From positions 8,516-72,515 of the forward strand of contig JBMOPD010000024.1 in assembly GCA_049323615.1 (NCBI GenBank): a stretch of 64,000 nt of DNA, written 5' to 3'. Source of the stretch: JBMOPD01 sp049323615 (GTDB lineage Bacteria > Bacillota > Desulfotomaculia > Desulfotomaculales > Desulfocucumaceae). This document shows positions 1 through 8,726 of the stretch, piece by piece; the first letter of the stretch is position 1; every line of letters starts with the position of its first letter. The notes beneath the pieces are model-generated. The model saw only the letters and a program-made list of their open reading frames with translations. It had not been told where the DNA came from and did not search any database. A program made the translations under genes and the position numbers.

Positions 1-2
1 TG

Positions 3-431
3 CCCGGTTCCTGTTACCCGATTATAAAAGACAACATAAGGATTTACGCTGTCGACCCGGTCAAGGACCTTATGCCCGGGAACGAAAGCGAGCTTTGGAA
101 CATTTTAAAACAGGCCAGGAAAACCTCAACCTACACGGTGATGGATTTTGCCGGTGACATATCGGCGGCGGAAAAGGCGGCCCACCAGGGCCGTTCGGTT
201 TTGCTGGTCGTATTGCCCGGCAATGACCCGGTGGAACTGAAGATATCGACCCTGTGGCTGAGGAATTTTATAGAAGGCAAACAAAACGTCGTTACCGGCA
301 TTGACCTGCGGGGCGTACCTCCATCAGTACCAGACGGCCTGAAGCCCAAGGTGATTATAAGGAACAACCCGGCCGACGCCCTGAGCATGGCATTGGTTAA
401 AAACAGCGATTGCGAGTTCATCTGGAGTTGA
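3..431 (+). CDS. Hypothetical protein of the Tad locus, 3' part only
   Basis: The reading frame is open from the left edge of the window, so this is the C-terminal part (about 142 residues) of a protein that begins outside. An internal ATG at 72 exists, but residues before it read as ordinary protein, so it is unlikely to be the true start. The segment alternates beta-strand-like hydrophobic runs (SVLLVVLPG) with helices, as in a P-loop or Rossmann-like fold, but no Walker motif is visible. It stops 8 bases before a CpaB gene, so it is probably the first visible gene of the pilus operon, perhaps a degenerate TadZ/CpaE-type partner. That assignment is an inference. Confidence 0.55.
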   Translation, partial: PGSCYPIIKDNIRIYAVDPVKDLMPGNESELWNILKQARKTSTYTVMDFAGDISAAEKAAHQGRSVLLVVLPGNDPVELKISTLWLRNFIEGKQNVVTGIDLRGVPPSVPDGLKPKVIIRNNPADALSMALVKNSDCEFIWS

Positions 432-439
432 GGTGGAAT

Positions 440-1090
440 ATGTCAAAACTAAGAAAGATATCACACGTGCTGGTTGCATTTTTACTGGCTTGCGCAGCCG
501 GCGGCATTGTCTGGTATTACGTCAAAATCAACACTCCCGGCGTCAAAGTGGTGGTGGCCGCGGAAAAACTGCCCGTCGGCACCGTTATAGGGCCCCAGCA
601 TGTCATGGAGAAGGCTTACCCCCTGTCGGTGGCGCCGAAGGACGCCGAAAGATCACTGCAAAAGACCATAGGGAAAACCATAGTGTCCGGAACAGTTTTC
701 CAGGGTGAGGTAATCCGCGGAGGGCACATTGCCGCCGACACGGGGAGCCTTAAAGCAGTCCTCGGTTCGGTGGCCCCGGGCAAAGAGGCCATCGACCTGC
801 CGGCGGAAACAGCGGCCGGCATGAAGGGGGTGGCCGTAGGGGACCGGGTCAATGTGTTTACTGAAATAGAAATTGCCAAGGACACTTCAGTGGTGGAATG
901 CGTGGCCAGGGAGGCGGTTGTACTCCGCGTTCCGCCGGTGGGGGCAAGGGAAGACTCACTGGCGGCCGCGGCGGCAAAGGGAGCTTATGTAATTGCCGTT
1001 ACCCCGGAGGAGTCTAAAAAGGTGGCCGAGGGGATAGTGCGCGGGAAGAAGTTTTCCATTACCCTGCTGGCAAAAGGGGGACAGCCGTAA
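440..1090 (+). CDS. cpaB: Flp pilus assembly protein CpaB/RcpC (set 1)
   Basis: A 216-residue protein with one N-terminal membrane helix (about residues 8-27) and then an SAF-type domain (KVVVAAEKLPVGTVIGPQHV, about 34-53). This is the layout of CpaB/RcpC, which acts at the outer face of the membrane in Flp pilus assembly. ATG 440, after AGGTGG, is preferred over an in-frame ATG at 410 that lies inside the previous gene. The stop codon shares one base with the start of the next gene, indicating translational coupling. A second CpaB lies at 11515-12279. The assignment rests on the SAF fold and the operon context. Confidence 0.85.
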   Translation: MSKLRKISHVLVAFLLACAAGGIVWYYVKINTPGVKVVVAAEKLPVGTVIGPQHVMEKAYPLSVAPKDAERSLQKTIGKTIVSGTVFQGEVIRGGHIAADTGSLKAVLGSVAPGKEAIDLPAETAAGMKGVAVGDRVNVFTEIEIAKDTSVVECVAREAVVLRVPPVGAREDSLAAAAAKGAYVIAVTPEESKKVAEGIVRGKKFSITLLAKGGQP

Positions 1091-1986
1091 TGTTTCCGGG
1101 CAGGTTCTTCAGCAAGAAAGGCGTTAAAAAGAACGCCGGGGAGTTTGTCCTCTGGCGGGCCGGCCGGGAGCCGGCGAAAAGGATGGAGGAAAAAACCGAA
1201 ACCATCAGGCTGTTCAACATACCGGTGAGCCCGGAAGCACTGCCTGGTTCCGGGAGGATATACACCGTTCAGGGTTCTGTAAAGGGGGACGGGGCATCCA
1301 CGGTGGCCTCCAACCTGGCCGGGCTGCTGGCCCTGTCAAGCCCGGAAAGGGTGGTGTTGATCGACCTGGATGGGTACGGAACCGTCAGGAGCAGGCTGGG
1401 GCTCCCGGCCGGGGAATGCCTGGTCAACATCCTGGACTGGGAGGATATACACGGTCCCAGGGACATTGCCAGGGGCGTCCTGGCCCATTCATCAGGAATA
1501 ATGGTGATACCAGGGGTTATCCATTACGACCATGTGGAGAAGGTTACTCCGGACCTGGTTTTCAAAATGCTTACCCTCCTGAAGGAGAGCTACGACTACA
1601 TAGTAATCGACAGTCCGCCGGCAGGAATGGAAAACAGCGCCTGGGCCGCCGCCCTGGTTTCCGACGTGATTTTGACAGTATTCAGGCCGGACCGGGTAAG
1701 CCTTGATTTGCTCAACGAAAATAACGGATTTATGTCCAGGCTGGGGTGTCAGGACAGGGTATATACAGTCTTGAATCAGGCCGGGGTACCCGGCGGAATC
1801 CGTCCCGGGGACGTGGAAAACAAGCTGAGCCTGAATTTAATCGGGATGCTGCCGTATTCCATTACGGTGGCCGAGGCGAACAACCGCCGGCAGCTGGTTG
1901 TTTACGCCCGGCAAAAAGACAATTTTACCAGGGCCCTGCAGCTTCTGGCGGACAAAATACCAGACCGGAAAAGGGTGGTGTCATAG
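1090..1986 (+). CDS. tadZ: TadZ/CpaE-like MinD-family ATPase
   Basis: A 298-residue ParA/MinD-type protein. The deviant Walker A region reads VKGDGASTVASNLAGLLAL (about residues 69-87), a changed form of KGGxGKT in which the usual GK becomes GA. A later strand with a Walker B-like acidic residue reads VVLIDLDG, and DYIVIDSPPAG is the conserved MinD switch region. TadZ/CpaE proteins position the Tad machine at its cellular site. It starts on ATG 1090, overlapping the cpaB stop, and the next gene begins directly after its stop. The altered P-loop suggests weak or no ATP hydrolysis, as known for some TadZ proteins. Confidence 0.82.
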   Translation: MFPGRFFSKKGVKKNAGEFVLWRAGREPAKRMEEKTETIRLFNIPVSPEALPGSGRIYTVQGSVKGDGASTVASNLAGLLALSSPERVVLIDLDGYGTVRSRLGLPAGECLVNILDWEDIHGPRDIARGVLAHSSGIMVIPGVIHYDHVEKVTPDLVFKMLTLLKESYDYIVIDSPPAGMENSAWAAALVSDVILTVFRPDRVSLDLLNENNGFMSRLGCQDRVYTVLNQAGVPGGIRPGDVENKLSLNLIGMLPYSITVAEANNRRQLVVYARQKDNFTRALQLLADKIPDRKRVVS

Positions 1987-3324
1987 TTGGACCAGGAGCT
2001 GATCAAGAAACTGGCGCAAAGATGCAGCGGCTACTTTATAGAGGACAGCGGGGAAGAAGATGCCGACCGGTATTCCCTGCTGATAAGCGAAAGGGTCCCC
2101 GGGATGACCGAGGAGAAGTACAGGGAAATCCGCGGTTATGTGCAGACCACCCTGAGCAATATTTTAAAGCCCGAAGAGAGGATGAAAAGCCGGGACCCCA
2201 TTGTGCGATCCAAGCTCAAGAGCATCGTGATGAGGGGGCTGATGGAAAAAGACGTGCCCCTGGGCGATGCCGCGGCCCAGGTCCTGGTGGAGGAACTGGG
2301 CAACGACCTGCTGGGATACGGCCCTATCGAGCCGTTTTTTTACGACCCCGAGGTAACCGAGATAAAGGCCGGTAAAGATATTGTCAGGATAGAAAAACAC
2401 GGCGTGGAAAGGATCGCCGAGGGGGCCGTGTTCAGGGGCGAGGACCACATCCGGGACGTGCTGGAAAGAATGCTTGCCCCCACCGGCCGGAAGATAGACA
2501 TGGCCACCCCCGAAGTCAACGCCAGGCTTTTCGACGGCTCGCGCCTGATAGCGCAGATACCGCCGCTGGCCGTTGACGGCACAATGATTACAATCCGGCG
2601 GTTCAGGACCGACATGACCGTTGCAAACCTGATCAAACGGAGGGTTGTTTCCCCTGAAATAGTGGATTTTTTAAGGGCCGCCGTAGCTACCAGACAGAAC
2701 ATCGTGGTCAGCGGAGGAACCGGCTCCGGAAAAACCACCTTTCTTAACTGCCTTGCTTCTTTTATACCGGAAGAAGACAGCGTCATCACCATTGAAGAGC
2801 CCGCCGAACTGAATCTCCAGCACACCAACGTAAGGAGGCTGGAAGCCAATTCGCAGACCGGGTATACGCAGAGGAGGCTGGTGGTATCCGCCCTGCGCAT
2901 GGCTCCCAGGAGGATTATCGTGGGCGAGTGCCGGGCCGGGGAGACCTTCGACATGCTCCAGGCCATGAATACCGGCCATGCCGGATCAATGACCACGGCC
3001 CACGCCAACTCGGCCTGGCTTTTGCGGGCCAGGCTGGTAAACATGGTCCAGATGGCCAGGATGGACCTGCCGTACGAGGCTATAATCGAGTTGATCGCCG
3101 AAGCTACGGACCTTTATATTCACGTCACCAAAGACAAGACCGGCAGGCGCAGGCTTGACCATATATGCGAGGTGGCCGGGGCCAGGCGCAACCAGGAGGG
3201 AATTTTGAACGTGGCCTTAAACCCACTGTGGCAGTACGACAGAAAAAAGGATGACTTTGTTTGGGTGGGCGGGGAGTTTATCCGCCGGGAAATTTTTGCC
3301 GAAGAAGGGGGCTGGATGAATTGA
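1987..3324 (+). CDS. tadA: Tad secretion ATPase TadA/CpaF (set 1)
   Basis: A 445-residue type II/IV secretion ATPase powering Flp pilus assembly from the cytoplasmic face. Walker A is GGTGSGKTT at about residues 243-251. The acidic strand ITIEEPAEL follows, then the conserved block TGHAGSMTTAHANS, the His-box region of GspE/CpaF ATPases. The N-terminal 100 residues form the usual helical domain. The start is TTG 1987, immediately after the stop of the TadZ gene. A divergent second TadA lies at 12185-13435, so the locus encodes two motors. Confidence 0.92.
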   Translation: MDQELIKKLAQRCSGYFIEDSGEEDADRYSLLISERVPGMTEEKYREIRGYVQTTLSNILKPEERMKSRDPIVRSKLKSIVMRGLMEKDVPLGDAAAQVLVEELGNDLLGYGPIEPFFYDPEVTEIKAGKDIVRIEKHGVERIAEGAVFRGEDHIRDVLERMLAPTGRKIDMATPEVNARLFDGSRLIAQIPPLAVDGTMITIRRFRTDMTVANLIKRRVVSPEIVDFLRAAVATRQNIVVSGGTGSGKTTFLNCLASFIPEEDSVITIEEPAELNLQHTNVRRLEANSQTGYTQRRLVVSALRMAPRRIIVGECRAGETFDMLQAMNTGHAGSMTTAHANSAWLLRARLVNMVQMARMDLPYEAIIELIAEATDLYIHVTKDKTGRRRLDHICEVAGARRNQEGILNVALNPLWQYDRKKDDFVWVGGEFIRREIFAEEGGWMN

Positions 3325-4193
3325 GTGCAATGTATGATTTGCAGATGGCGTTCGCCCAATCCCTGCCGGTGATGGCGGTCCTGCTGACGGCCCTTGCTGT
3401 TTTCTGGGCTGTTGTCGGAAATAAGATTAACAGGGGGGCCAGGCTGGTCAGACTTAAAGACGAGACAGTAGAGACCCGTATAAGTCCCGGCAGGTCCTCC
3501 CAGGATGTAATCATCATCACGGCAGGGGGGATAACTTCAGCCGGAATAATTTTTGCCGTCACCGGGGCCTGGCATTTCGCCCTCCTGGGCCTGTTCGGCG
3601 GCACATTCATTTTGAAATGGTGGAAGCGAAAACAGGAAGAGGACAGGATGGAACTCCTCAAAAGCCAGTTTGTTGATGTGCTGGGGCAGCTGGAAAGCGC
3701 CATGTACGGGGGGTTGAACCCCTACCAGGCCCTGGAGGACGCCGTCCCGAACATGCCCAGGCCGGCCCGGGACGTGTTTTACGAGGTCCTGCGCCGGACC
3801 AGGACCGGAGACACACTGGTGCAGGCCCTGGAGGCGATAAGGAAGGAGACCGGATGGGAGGAATTAAAGGCCCTTTCCGTTGGTATGAGACTGTACAGCC
3901 GGGTCGGCTGCGACCTGGGAGAGATATGCCGGCACTCCATGGAGTCCCATGAGGACAGGGAGAGCTTCCGCAGCATAGTTTCGGCCTCTATAGCCCAGAA
4001 CATAATGACGCTGAAGGTTCTCACCGTCCTGCCCTTTTTCTTCGTGGGCCTGGCCAGGGTGCTGGCCCCCGGGTTTGCCAGGCCCCTTTTCCATACCGTG
4101 GAAGGTTCGATTGTATTTATCATGGCCGCCGCATGGATCATCCTGGGCAACATCCTGACCAGAAAAATGATCAAAAAGACCCTCGGCGTATAA
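3321..4193 (+). CDS. tadB: Tad inner-membrane platform protein TadB (set 1)
   Basis: A 290-residue GspF-domain (T2SSF) protein with two membrane helices near the N-terminus, a cytoplasmic four-helix domain (QFVDVLGQLESAMYGGLNPYQ) and two C-terminal helices, as in TadB. It forms the membrane platform together with TadC. TTG 3321 is chosen because it has the upstream GAAGGGGG site and overlaps the TadA stop by 4 bases; ATG 3330 is an alternative. The order A-B-C matches standard tad operons. Confidence 0.88.
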   Translation: MSAMYDLQMAFAQSLPVMAVLLTALAVFWAVVGNKINRGARLVRLKDETVETRISPGRSSQDVIIITAGGITSAGIIFAVTGAWHFALLGLFGGTFILKWWKRKQEEDRMELLKSQFVDVLGQLESAMYGGLNPYQALEDAVPNMPRPARDVFYEVLRRTRTGDTLVQALEAIRKETGWEELKALSVGMRLYSRVGCDLGEICRHSMESHEDRESFRSIVSASIAQNIMTLKVLTVLPFFFVGLARVLAPGFARPLFHTVEGSIVFIMAAAWIILGNILTRKMIKKTLGV

Positions 4194-4242
4194 ACCAAAA
4201 CGAGTAGTGGGCTGTATGAAAAACCTTCAGGAAGTGGTGAAC

Positions 4243-5088
4243 ATGGAATTTTTATTTGACTGGATTAATCAGTTTGACGGGGCATTCCTGGCTGCTTCGC
4301 TGACTGCCGCCGCCGTTCTTGTACTGCTGTCCGGCAGCAGGCTGAAGCTGCCGGGCGGGGTTGAACTGAAGGGCAGGGCCGATGAGCTTTTGCACAATAC
4401 CGGGCAGAAATTAGGCAGTGACGTCTCCCGTTCCGTGCTGCAGAAGAAACTGACTCAGGCGGACCTGGACATCGAACCGGAATATTTTGCCGGACTGCAG
4501 TTTGCTCTCCCGGTTCTGGTGGCGGCCGTTCTTCTGCTCCCGTCCCTAATAGGTTTATACGACTTCTACTGGGCTGCCCTGTTTGGCGTTATTTCCTATT
4601 TGATTCCCGGGCTTTGGCTGAACAAAAAGGTCAGGGCCCGCACCGGGGCAATTAAAAAAGATATCCCGGACTTCTGCCTGCTGCTGGGGAACGCGTTAAA
4701 AGGGGCCGACCTGCTGGTGGCCCTGGAGGAAGTGGCCAGGACCATGAAGGGCGAACTGGCGAAGGAAATAAACCGGGTGCTCACGGATATGGCCACCGGG
4801 GACAGCCGGGCGGCGGCCCTGAATAAAATGGCCCTGCGCTGCGGGATATCGGAACTAACCGGCCTGGTAAGCAAAATGCAGCAGGCCATGAGGTACGGCA
4901 GCCCCCTGGAGCCGGTGGTAAAGCACCACGCCGAAAAGATTTTGGCCGGGAAAAAGCACGAATCCCAGAAGGTGGCCGGGGAGTTGACCGTAAAGCTGCT
5001 GTTCCCGATCATTGTTTTTGTACTGCTGCCCCTGTTTATTTTAATCGGGTTTCCTGTTGCCTGGAATCTTTGGAAAGTTCTTGAGTGA
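4243..5088 (+). CDS. tadC: Tad inner-membrane platform protein TadC (set 1)
   Basis: A 281-residue second GspF-domain platform protein. The profile is one N-terminal helix, a linker, a helix pair around residues 80-125, the cytoplasmic domain (DIPDFCLLLGNALKGADLLV), and a C-terminal helix (LLFPIIVFVLLPLFILIGF). In-frame GTG 4207 and ATG 4216 lie upstream, but ATG 4243 has AGGAAGTGG at the best spacing. It partners TadB 3321-4193 and is followed directly by the Flp pilin gene. Confidence 0.87.
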   Translation: MEFLFDWINQFDGAFLAASLTAAAVLVLLSGSRLKLPGGVELKGRADELLHNTGQKLGSDVSRSVLQKKLTQADLDIEPEYFAGLQFALPVLVAAVLLLPSLIGLYDFYWAALFGVISYLIPGLWLNKKVRARTGAIKKDIPDFCLLLGNALKGADLLVALEEVARTMKGELAKEINRVLTDMATGDSRAAALNKMALRCGISELTGLVSKMQQAMRYGSPLEPVVKHHAEKILAGKKHESQKVAGELTVKLLFPIIVFVLLPLFILIGFPVAWNLWKVLE

Positions 5089-5101
5089 GAGGAGGTGCAG
5101 T

Positions 5102-5287
5102 ATGTTGAAAGCGATTAAGGGTGCAGCCCGGACAGTCACCGGAATCCATAAGGATGAAAAGGGCCAGGGTATGGCTGAATACGGCCTGATCATAGCCCTG
5201 GTGGCGGTGGTGGTGATGGCGGCCATCGGCATTATGGGCCAGAGGTTGCTGGCGAAATTGAACAAGGTCAATGAGCAACTGCAGTGA
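5102..5287 (+). CDS. flp: Flp/Fap-type major pilin
   Basis: A 61-residue Flp pilin. After a short positively charged leader, the class III processing site reads DEKG/QGMAEYGLI: cleavage follows the glycine and places glutamate at +5 and tyrosine at +6, the Flp hallmark. A single long hydrophobic helix (GLIIALVAVVVMAAIGIMG) follows. ATG 5102 has a strong GAGAGGAGG site. A terminator lies just downstream, so this is probably the last and most highly expressed gene of set 1. Confidence 0.93.
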   Translation: MLKAIKGAARTVTGIHKDEKGQGMAEYGLIIALVAVVVMAAIGIMGQRLLAKLNKVNEQLQ

Positions 5288-5296
5288 CAGCCTTAT

Positions 5297-5334
5297 AAGA
5301 AAGCTTTATCCAAGTGGATAAGGCTTTCTTTTTT
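5297..5334 (+). terminator. Rho-independent terminator after the Flp pilin gene
   Basis: A 15-base stem (arms 5297-5311 and 5316-5330, one G-T wobble) with the tetraloop AAGT is followed by a run of T. It closes the first tad operon. Confidence 0.92.
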
Positions 5335-5347
5335 ATAGGGGGATTTT

Positions 5348-5404
5348 ATGAGATTTGACATAGACATGGTTTTTACCGACCGGGAAGCTTTCTCCATTAA
5401 CTGA
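5348..5404 (+). CDS. Possible 18-codon leader ORF upstream of the prepilin peptidase
   Basis: ATG 5348 is preceded by a good AGGGGG site and opens a complete frame of 18 codons (MRFDIDMVFTDREAFSIN) ending at 5404, 14 bases before the TTG of the peptidase gene. It could help translational coupling of the next gene or be fortuitous. No family is recognised. Confidence 0.3.
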   Translation: MRFDIDMVFTDREAFSIN

Positions 5405-5418
5405 CCGGGGGTGGGCAT

Positions 5419-5880
5419 TTGCTAATTTATACAAATCTTCTGCTGGCCGGGGTCCTTACAGCCGTCTGCACATGGACGGATATAAAGTCAATGGCCATCT
5501 ATAACAGGTATACATACCCGGCAATTTTAACCGGCCTTGCCTTAAGCCTGCTGACGGGGCAATACACCAACCTTTACGGGGCACTGGTAATTTTTGCCGT
5601 ATACCTCTTCTTTTTTTTATCCGGGAAAATGGGCGGGGGAGACCTGAAACTGGCCGTGGCCCTGTCGCTTTTCCTGGGAATGCCGGCGGTGATTATGGGT
5701 TCCCTGCTGGCCGGGGTTGTTATGATGGCCTGGGGCTTTGCCTCCACCTGGCATAAGACAGGGCGGTTCCGGACCGCAGTCCTGGTGATGACGGGGAAAC
5801 TGCCCGGCGGCGAAGTGCCTTATGGGGCCATATTGGGGCCGGGGTCTTTAATATTGGCAGTTTTCTATTATGATGTATAA
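5419..5880 (+). CDS. tadV: Prepilin peptidase of the A24 family (CpaA/TadV type)
   Basis: A 153-residue polytopic membrane aspartic peptidase that would cleave the class III leaders of the Flp pilin and the pseudopilins in this locus. The two catalytic aspartates appear in TDIKSMAIYNR (about residue 21) and in GKMGGGDLKLA (about residue 75), the GxGD-type motif. It lacks the N-terminal methylation domain of full-length PilD, as is normal for TadV/CpaA. The start is TTG 5419 after GGGGGTGGG. It is the only prepilin peptidase in the window, so it probably serves both Tad sets. Confidence 0.9.
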   Translation: MLIYTNLLLAGVLTAVCTWTDIKSMAIYNRYTYPAILTGLALSLLTGQYTNLYGALVIFAVYLFFFLSGKMGGGDLKLAVALSLFLGMPAVIMGSLLAGVVMMAWGFASTWHKTGRFRTAVLVMTGKLPGGEVPYGAILGPGSLILAVFYYDV

Positions 5881-5912
5881 TAATTATTGATTACTCAAAG
5901 GAGATGATTTTT

Positions 5913-6710
5913 TTGAAAAGATTTCTTATATTCGTTTGCTTTGTGCTTATTCTAGCTCTTTTTACAATAAATCTGAAATACATAACTCCGGCCCATACCG
6001 ATTATAATTACAATGTCAAAGTCCTTGTGAACGACAAAGAGGTGTATTTTCCCGACCAGAAGCCATTCATTGATAGTCAGGCCGGTAGAACCTACGTTCC
6101 TTTGCGGTTTGTCAGTGAAGCCCTCGGCGGGATAGTTGACTGGAACCAGGACACCCGGACCGCCATCGTGAACAAATCGGGCACCGTCATCCTGATGCAG
6201 ATCGGGTCCGAAAGTCCCACCGTCAACGGCCAGGCGAAGGTAATTGACGCCGCGGCCATGCTGATGAACGACCGCACCATGGTCCCCCTGCGGTTCGTCA
6301 GCGAGTGCCTGGGAGCCACCGTGGAGTGGGATGCGGTGAACAGGGTTGTAAAGATCACCACCTCGTCCACGCCTACGGGGTCAGATAAAGAAGTGCCTCC
6401 GGGATACAAGGTCACTTCCATGGGGTACGTTGTCCCCACTGATACTAAGCTGGAGGTTGACGACCAAAGCGGAGACATCAATATCAGAATAATGATCATT
6501 ATCACCAGGGGAGACCTGGAGACCCAGTTCAGTCAGGCCGGGGACATTCTGGCCGGCGTTCACGGGAGGGAAGCCGCCAAAGAAGCGGTGGACTACGCGA
6601 GGAAGAAGACCATCCCGGAATTCGATCTAGAGAGTAAGTATTTCGGCAATATCCGCGTATACAGCAGTTGGAACGTACCTTGTATCTATATCGAGGTTTG
6701 GAGTGAATAG
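5913..6710 (+). CDS. Secreted protein with copper-amine-oxidase-like stalk repeats
   Basis: A 265-residue exported protein. A signal-type helix (FLIFVCFVLILALFTINL) is followed by two copies of the amine-oxidase N-terminal-like repeat, each with the signature YVPLRFVSEALGG or MVPLRFVSECLGA (about residues 55-150). These domains are common on Gram-positive cell-surface proteins. The C-terminal 110 residues match nothing I recognise. TTG 5913 has AAAGGAG at the right spacing, whereas ATG 5904 sits directly on that site. It is only 3 bases from the next gene, so the two are probably co-transcribed. Confidence 0.75.
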   Translation: MKRFLIFVCFVLILALFTINLKYITPAHTDYNYNVKVLVNDKEVYFPDQKPFIDSQAGRTYVPLRFVSEALGGIVDWNQDTRTAIVNKSGTVILMQIGSESPTVNGQAKVIDAAAMLMNDRTMVPLRFVSECLGATVEWDAVNRVVKITTSSTPTGSDKEVPPGYKVTSMGYVVPTDTKLEVDDQSGDINIRIMIIITRGDLETQFSQAGDILAGVHGREAAKEAVDYARKKTIPEFDLESKYFGNIRVYSSWNVPCIYIEVWSE

Positions 6711-6713
6711 AAC

Positions 6714-8222
6714 TTGAAAAAAATATATATCCTGATACTGGCGGCCGCGCTCTTGCTCTGCGCCGCCGCCGCTTACGCTGAGCCTCCGGAGGCTCAGCTT
6801 TTGTCTTTGTTGAACAGCCCGCCTGAAAGTCTGGACCAGGGCCGGCTGGAGCAAATGACAGACCTTGCCAGGAAGATAACCAACGACGAGCTGAGACCTT
6901 TAAATTTCAATCAAGACTTTTACAAAGAAATAGACAAGCAGGGCCGCCTGCTGAACGGCAGGACTCTCTACTACTATTGGGTCCTGGCCTACGGAGGCGA
7001 ACACGGCACTTATGACCACAACCAGGGAGAGTACAGGTATCTCGGGTACACGGCTTTGGGTGAGTCGTACACCAACTGGTTATTCAGGCCCGACTTTTCC
7101 GGCTCTATCGATATCAATAATGCAAATTGGATAGAAAAACCTGAAGAAAAAAAATACGTTAATCAATTTGTCACTCAAATTATGGGTGAGAAAGAAGAGC
7201 TTAAAGTTAATAACTTCGACAGACTGCGCTCAACCCAAAAATACCGGGAACACATCGCCTGGGGACTCTATCTGTTAAGTGTTTACCAACCTGACTACTA
7301 CAAGCTGGACGTTGAAAATTTATTGGACAGGGATTGGGAAAACTGCGTCCACATACTCCAGCCGCCGACTAAATATATGTTCGGCGCCGGGAGGATGTTC
7401 CGCTGGATGCCGGACGGCACCATGAGGTACATGGACGTTCCCCTGCTGCCTGACTACTTGCTGCAATTCGACCTCTCCGCCGATATAACGGAAGAATCAT
7501 TCCGTGGGACTCCCGGCGAAGTAATCGAGTCCACGGCCACCTTTGCGCTCAACAAAGAGGCGTTCTACGGGGAGACGGCAAAGCTGAGGCTGTACATGAA
7601 GACCGCTGCCGGCGAGACTGAGCTGTCCTTTGCGCCCGTTGACCCGGCAAAGAAAATGAACGGAAACCAATACACATTCCAGCCGGGCGAAAAACTTGAA
7701 GTCAAATTCAGCTTCACGGTCCCCAGCGAGCCGGCTGAAATCGTCGCCAGGATCGACCGTGTTTCCAATATGCGGTACTGGATTGAAAAGAACACTGCCA
7801 ACAACGAAGACAGGGCGCCGTTGATCGTAGGACAGTACGACATTAAAGTCGAAATACTCCCCGATGAGAATGTTTTTATGGCCGTGGACGAGGACTGCGC
7901 CACGGTCAGCTACAACGTCAGGATTGCCCGAAAAGACAGCACCCCCGGAGATATCGAAGTGTCCCTGACCGTTAAGGACCCGGCAGGAAACCATACTGAA
8001 AGATATAGGCTGGGAGCCGGGTATGTAGATGTACCCTTTGATTTTCCGGCAGCCGCCGGGTCATACACCATGGAGGCCGAAGCCTGGCCGGTGGGCGCCG
8101 ATGACGTTTTTCCAAATGACAACCGGGACATAATTACTGTTGCCGTGGTGAAAGAAGTGTTAAAGACCGACAGCAAAATACATACTGAACTGATTGACGG
8201 CGGCCCGACATACAGGAGATAA
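6714..8222 (+). CDS. Secreted protein of unknown function in the pilus locus
   Basis: A 502-residue protein with a clear signal peptide (KKIYILILAAALLLCAAAAYA, with cleavage before EPPEA). The N-terminal half is rich in Tyr, Trp and Asp. The C-terminal half has beta-rich segments of about 90 residues (for example VSYNVRIARKDSTPGDIEVS) resembling CARDB or Ig-like extracellular modules. No catalytic motif is visible. The start is TTG 6714, 3 bases after the previous stop, and a strong terminator follows. Its place between the peptidase and the pseudopilins suggests a surface or pilus-associated protein. Confidence 0.6.
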   Translation: MKKIYILILAAALLLCAAAAYAEPPEAQLLSLLNSPPESLDQGRLEQMTDLARKITNDELRPLNFNQDFYKEIDKQGRLLNGRTLYYYWVLAYGGEHGTYDHNQGEYRYLGYTALGESYTNWLFRPDFSGSIDINNANWIEKPEEKKYVNQFVTQIMGEKEELKVNNFDRLRSTQKYREHIAWGLYLLSVYQPDYYKLDVENLLDRDWENCVHILQPPTKYMFGAGRMFRWMPDGTMRYMDVPLLPDYLLQFDLSADITEESFRGTPGEVIESTATFALNKEAFYGETAKLRLYMKTAAGETELSFAPVDPAKKMNGNQYTFQPGEKLEVKFSFTVPSEPAEIVARIDRVSNMRYWIEKNTANNEDRAPLIVGQYDIKVEILPDENVFMAVDEDCATVSYNVRIARKDSTPGDIEVSLTVKDPAGNHTERYRLGAGYVDVPFDFPAAAGSYTMEAEAWPVGADDVFPNDNRDIITVAVVKEVLKTDSKIHTELIDGGPTYRR

Positions 8223-8235
8223 GATTAATGTTTAC

Positions 8236-8272
8236 GGCCCATCCGCATGCCCGGATGGGCCCTTTATTTTTA
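8236..8272 (+). terminator. Rho-independent terminator
   Basis: Perfect 10-base GC-rich arms (8236-8245 and 8252-8261, core GGCCCATCCG) are followed by CTTTATTTTT. It separates the secreted-protein genes from the pseudopilin operon. Confidence 0.9.
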
Positions 8273-8285
8273 GGGGGGTGATTTT

Positions 8286-8726
8286 TTGAGAGGTCTTTTA
8301 AAAAACAACAGTGGCTCAATAACACTGGAGTTTGCCATTTGCGGCATCATGTTTACCGGTTTTGTATTGGGCATGGTGGTGGTGGGCCTGTGGATATACA
8401 ACGTTTCCCAGGTAAAGCAGGGCGCCAGGATTGCCGCCTACAGTGTGGCCGTTACGGATAACCCGTCTGAATCCCGTGACAAGGCTTTAAAATACCTCGA
8501 CAAAACTTTGATTGCCTGCCCCGGCAGGGAAGCAGATGCGTACAGCAGCCACAGCAACGGGTACGGGGTGGCTGAGGCCCAAATGGACCCTCTTTTTCCG
8601 GGCTTTCAAAAACTGATTGACCCGAAGGGTACATCGACTGTAAACGGCAGGATAAGGATCAGGAAGGAGGCGTTCATGGTTCGTGAGTACAGGTTCAGGC
8701 CGGGCAATCAGCAGTACTTTAACTAG
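8286..8726 (+). CDS. tadE: TadE-like pseudopilin
   Basis: A 146-residue protein with a class III prepilin leader: NNSG/SITLEF places Glu at +5 after the predicted cleavage, followed by a hydrophobic helix (residues 15-38). This is typical of TadE-family minor pilins. The start is TTG 8286 after GGGGGGTG. The last 44 bases overlap the next gene, which has its own GGAAGGAGG site inside this one, so translation of the two is probably coupled. Confidence 0.82.
   Translation: MRGLLKNNSGSITLEFAICGIMFTGFVLGMVVVGLWIYNVSQVKQGARIAAYSVAVTDNPSESRDKALKYLDKTLIACPGREADAYSSHSNGYGVAEAQMDPLFPGFQKLIDPKGTSTVNGRIRIRKEAFMVREYRFRPGNQQYFN

Noticed and set aside
8683..8726. Frameshift suspected between two overlapping pseudopilin genes
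   Set aside because: Each gene has its own leader, Glu +5 site and ribosome site, so they are two proteins and not one broken gene.
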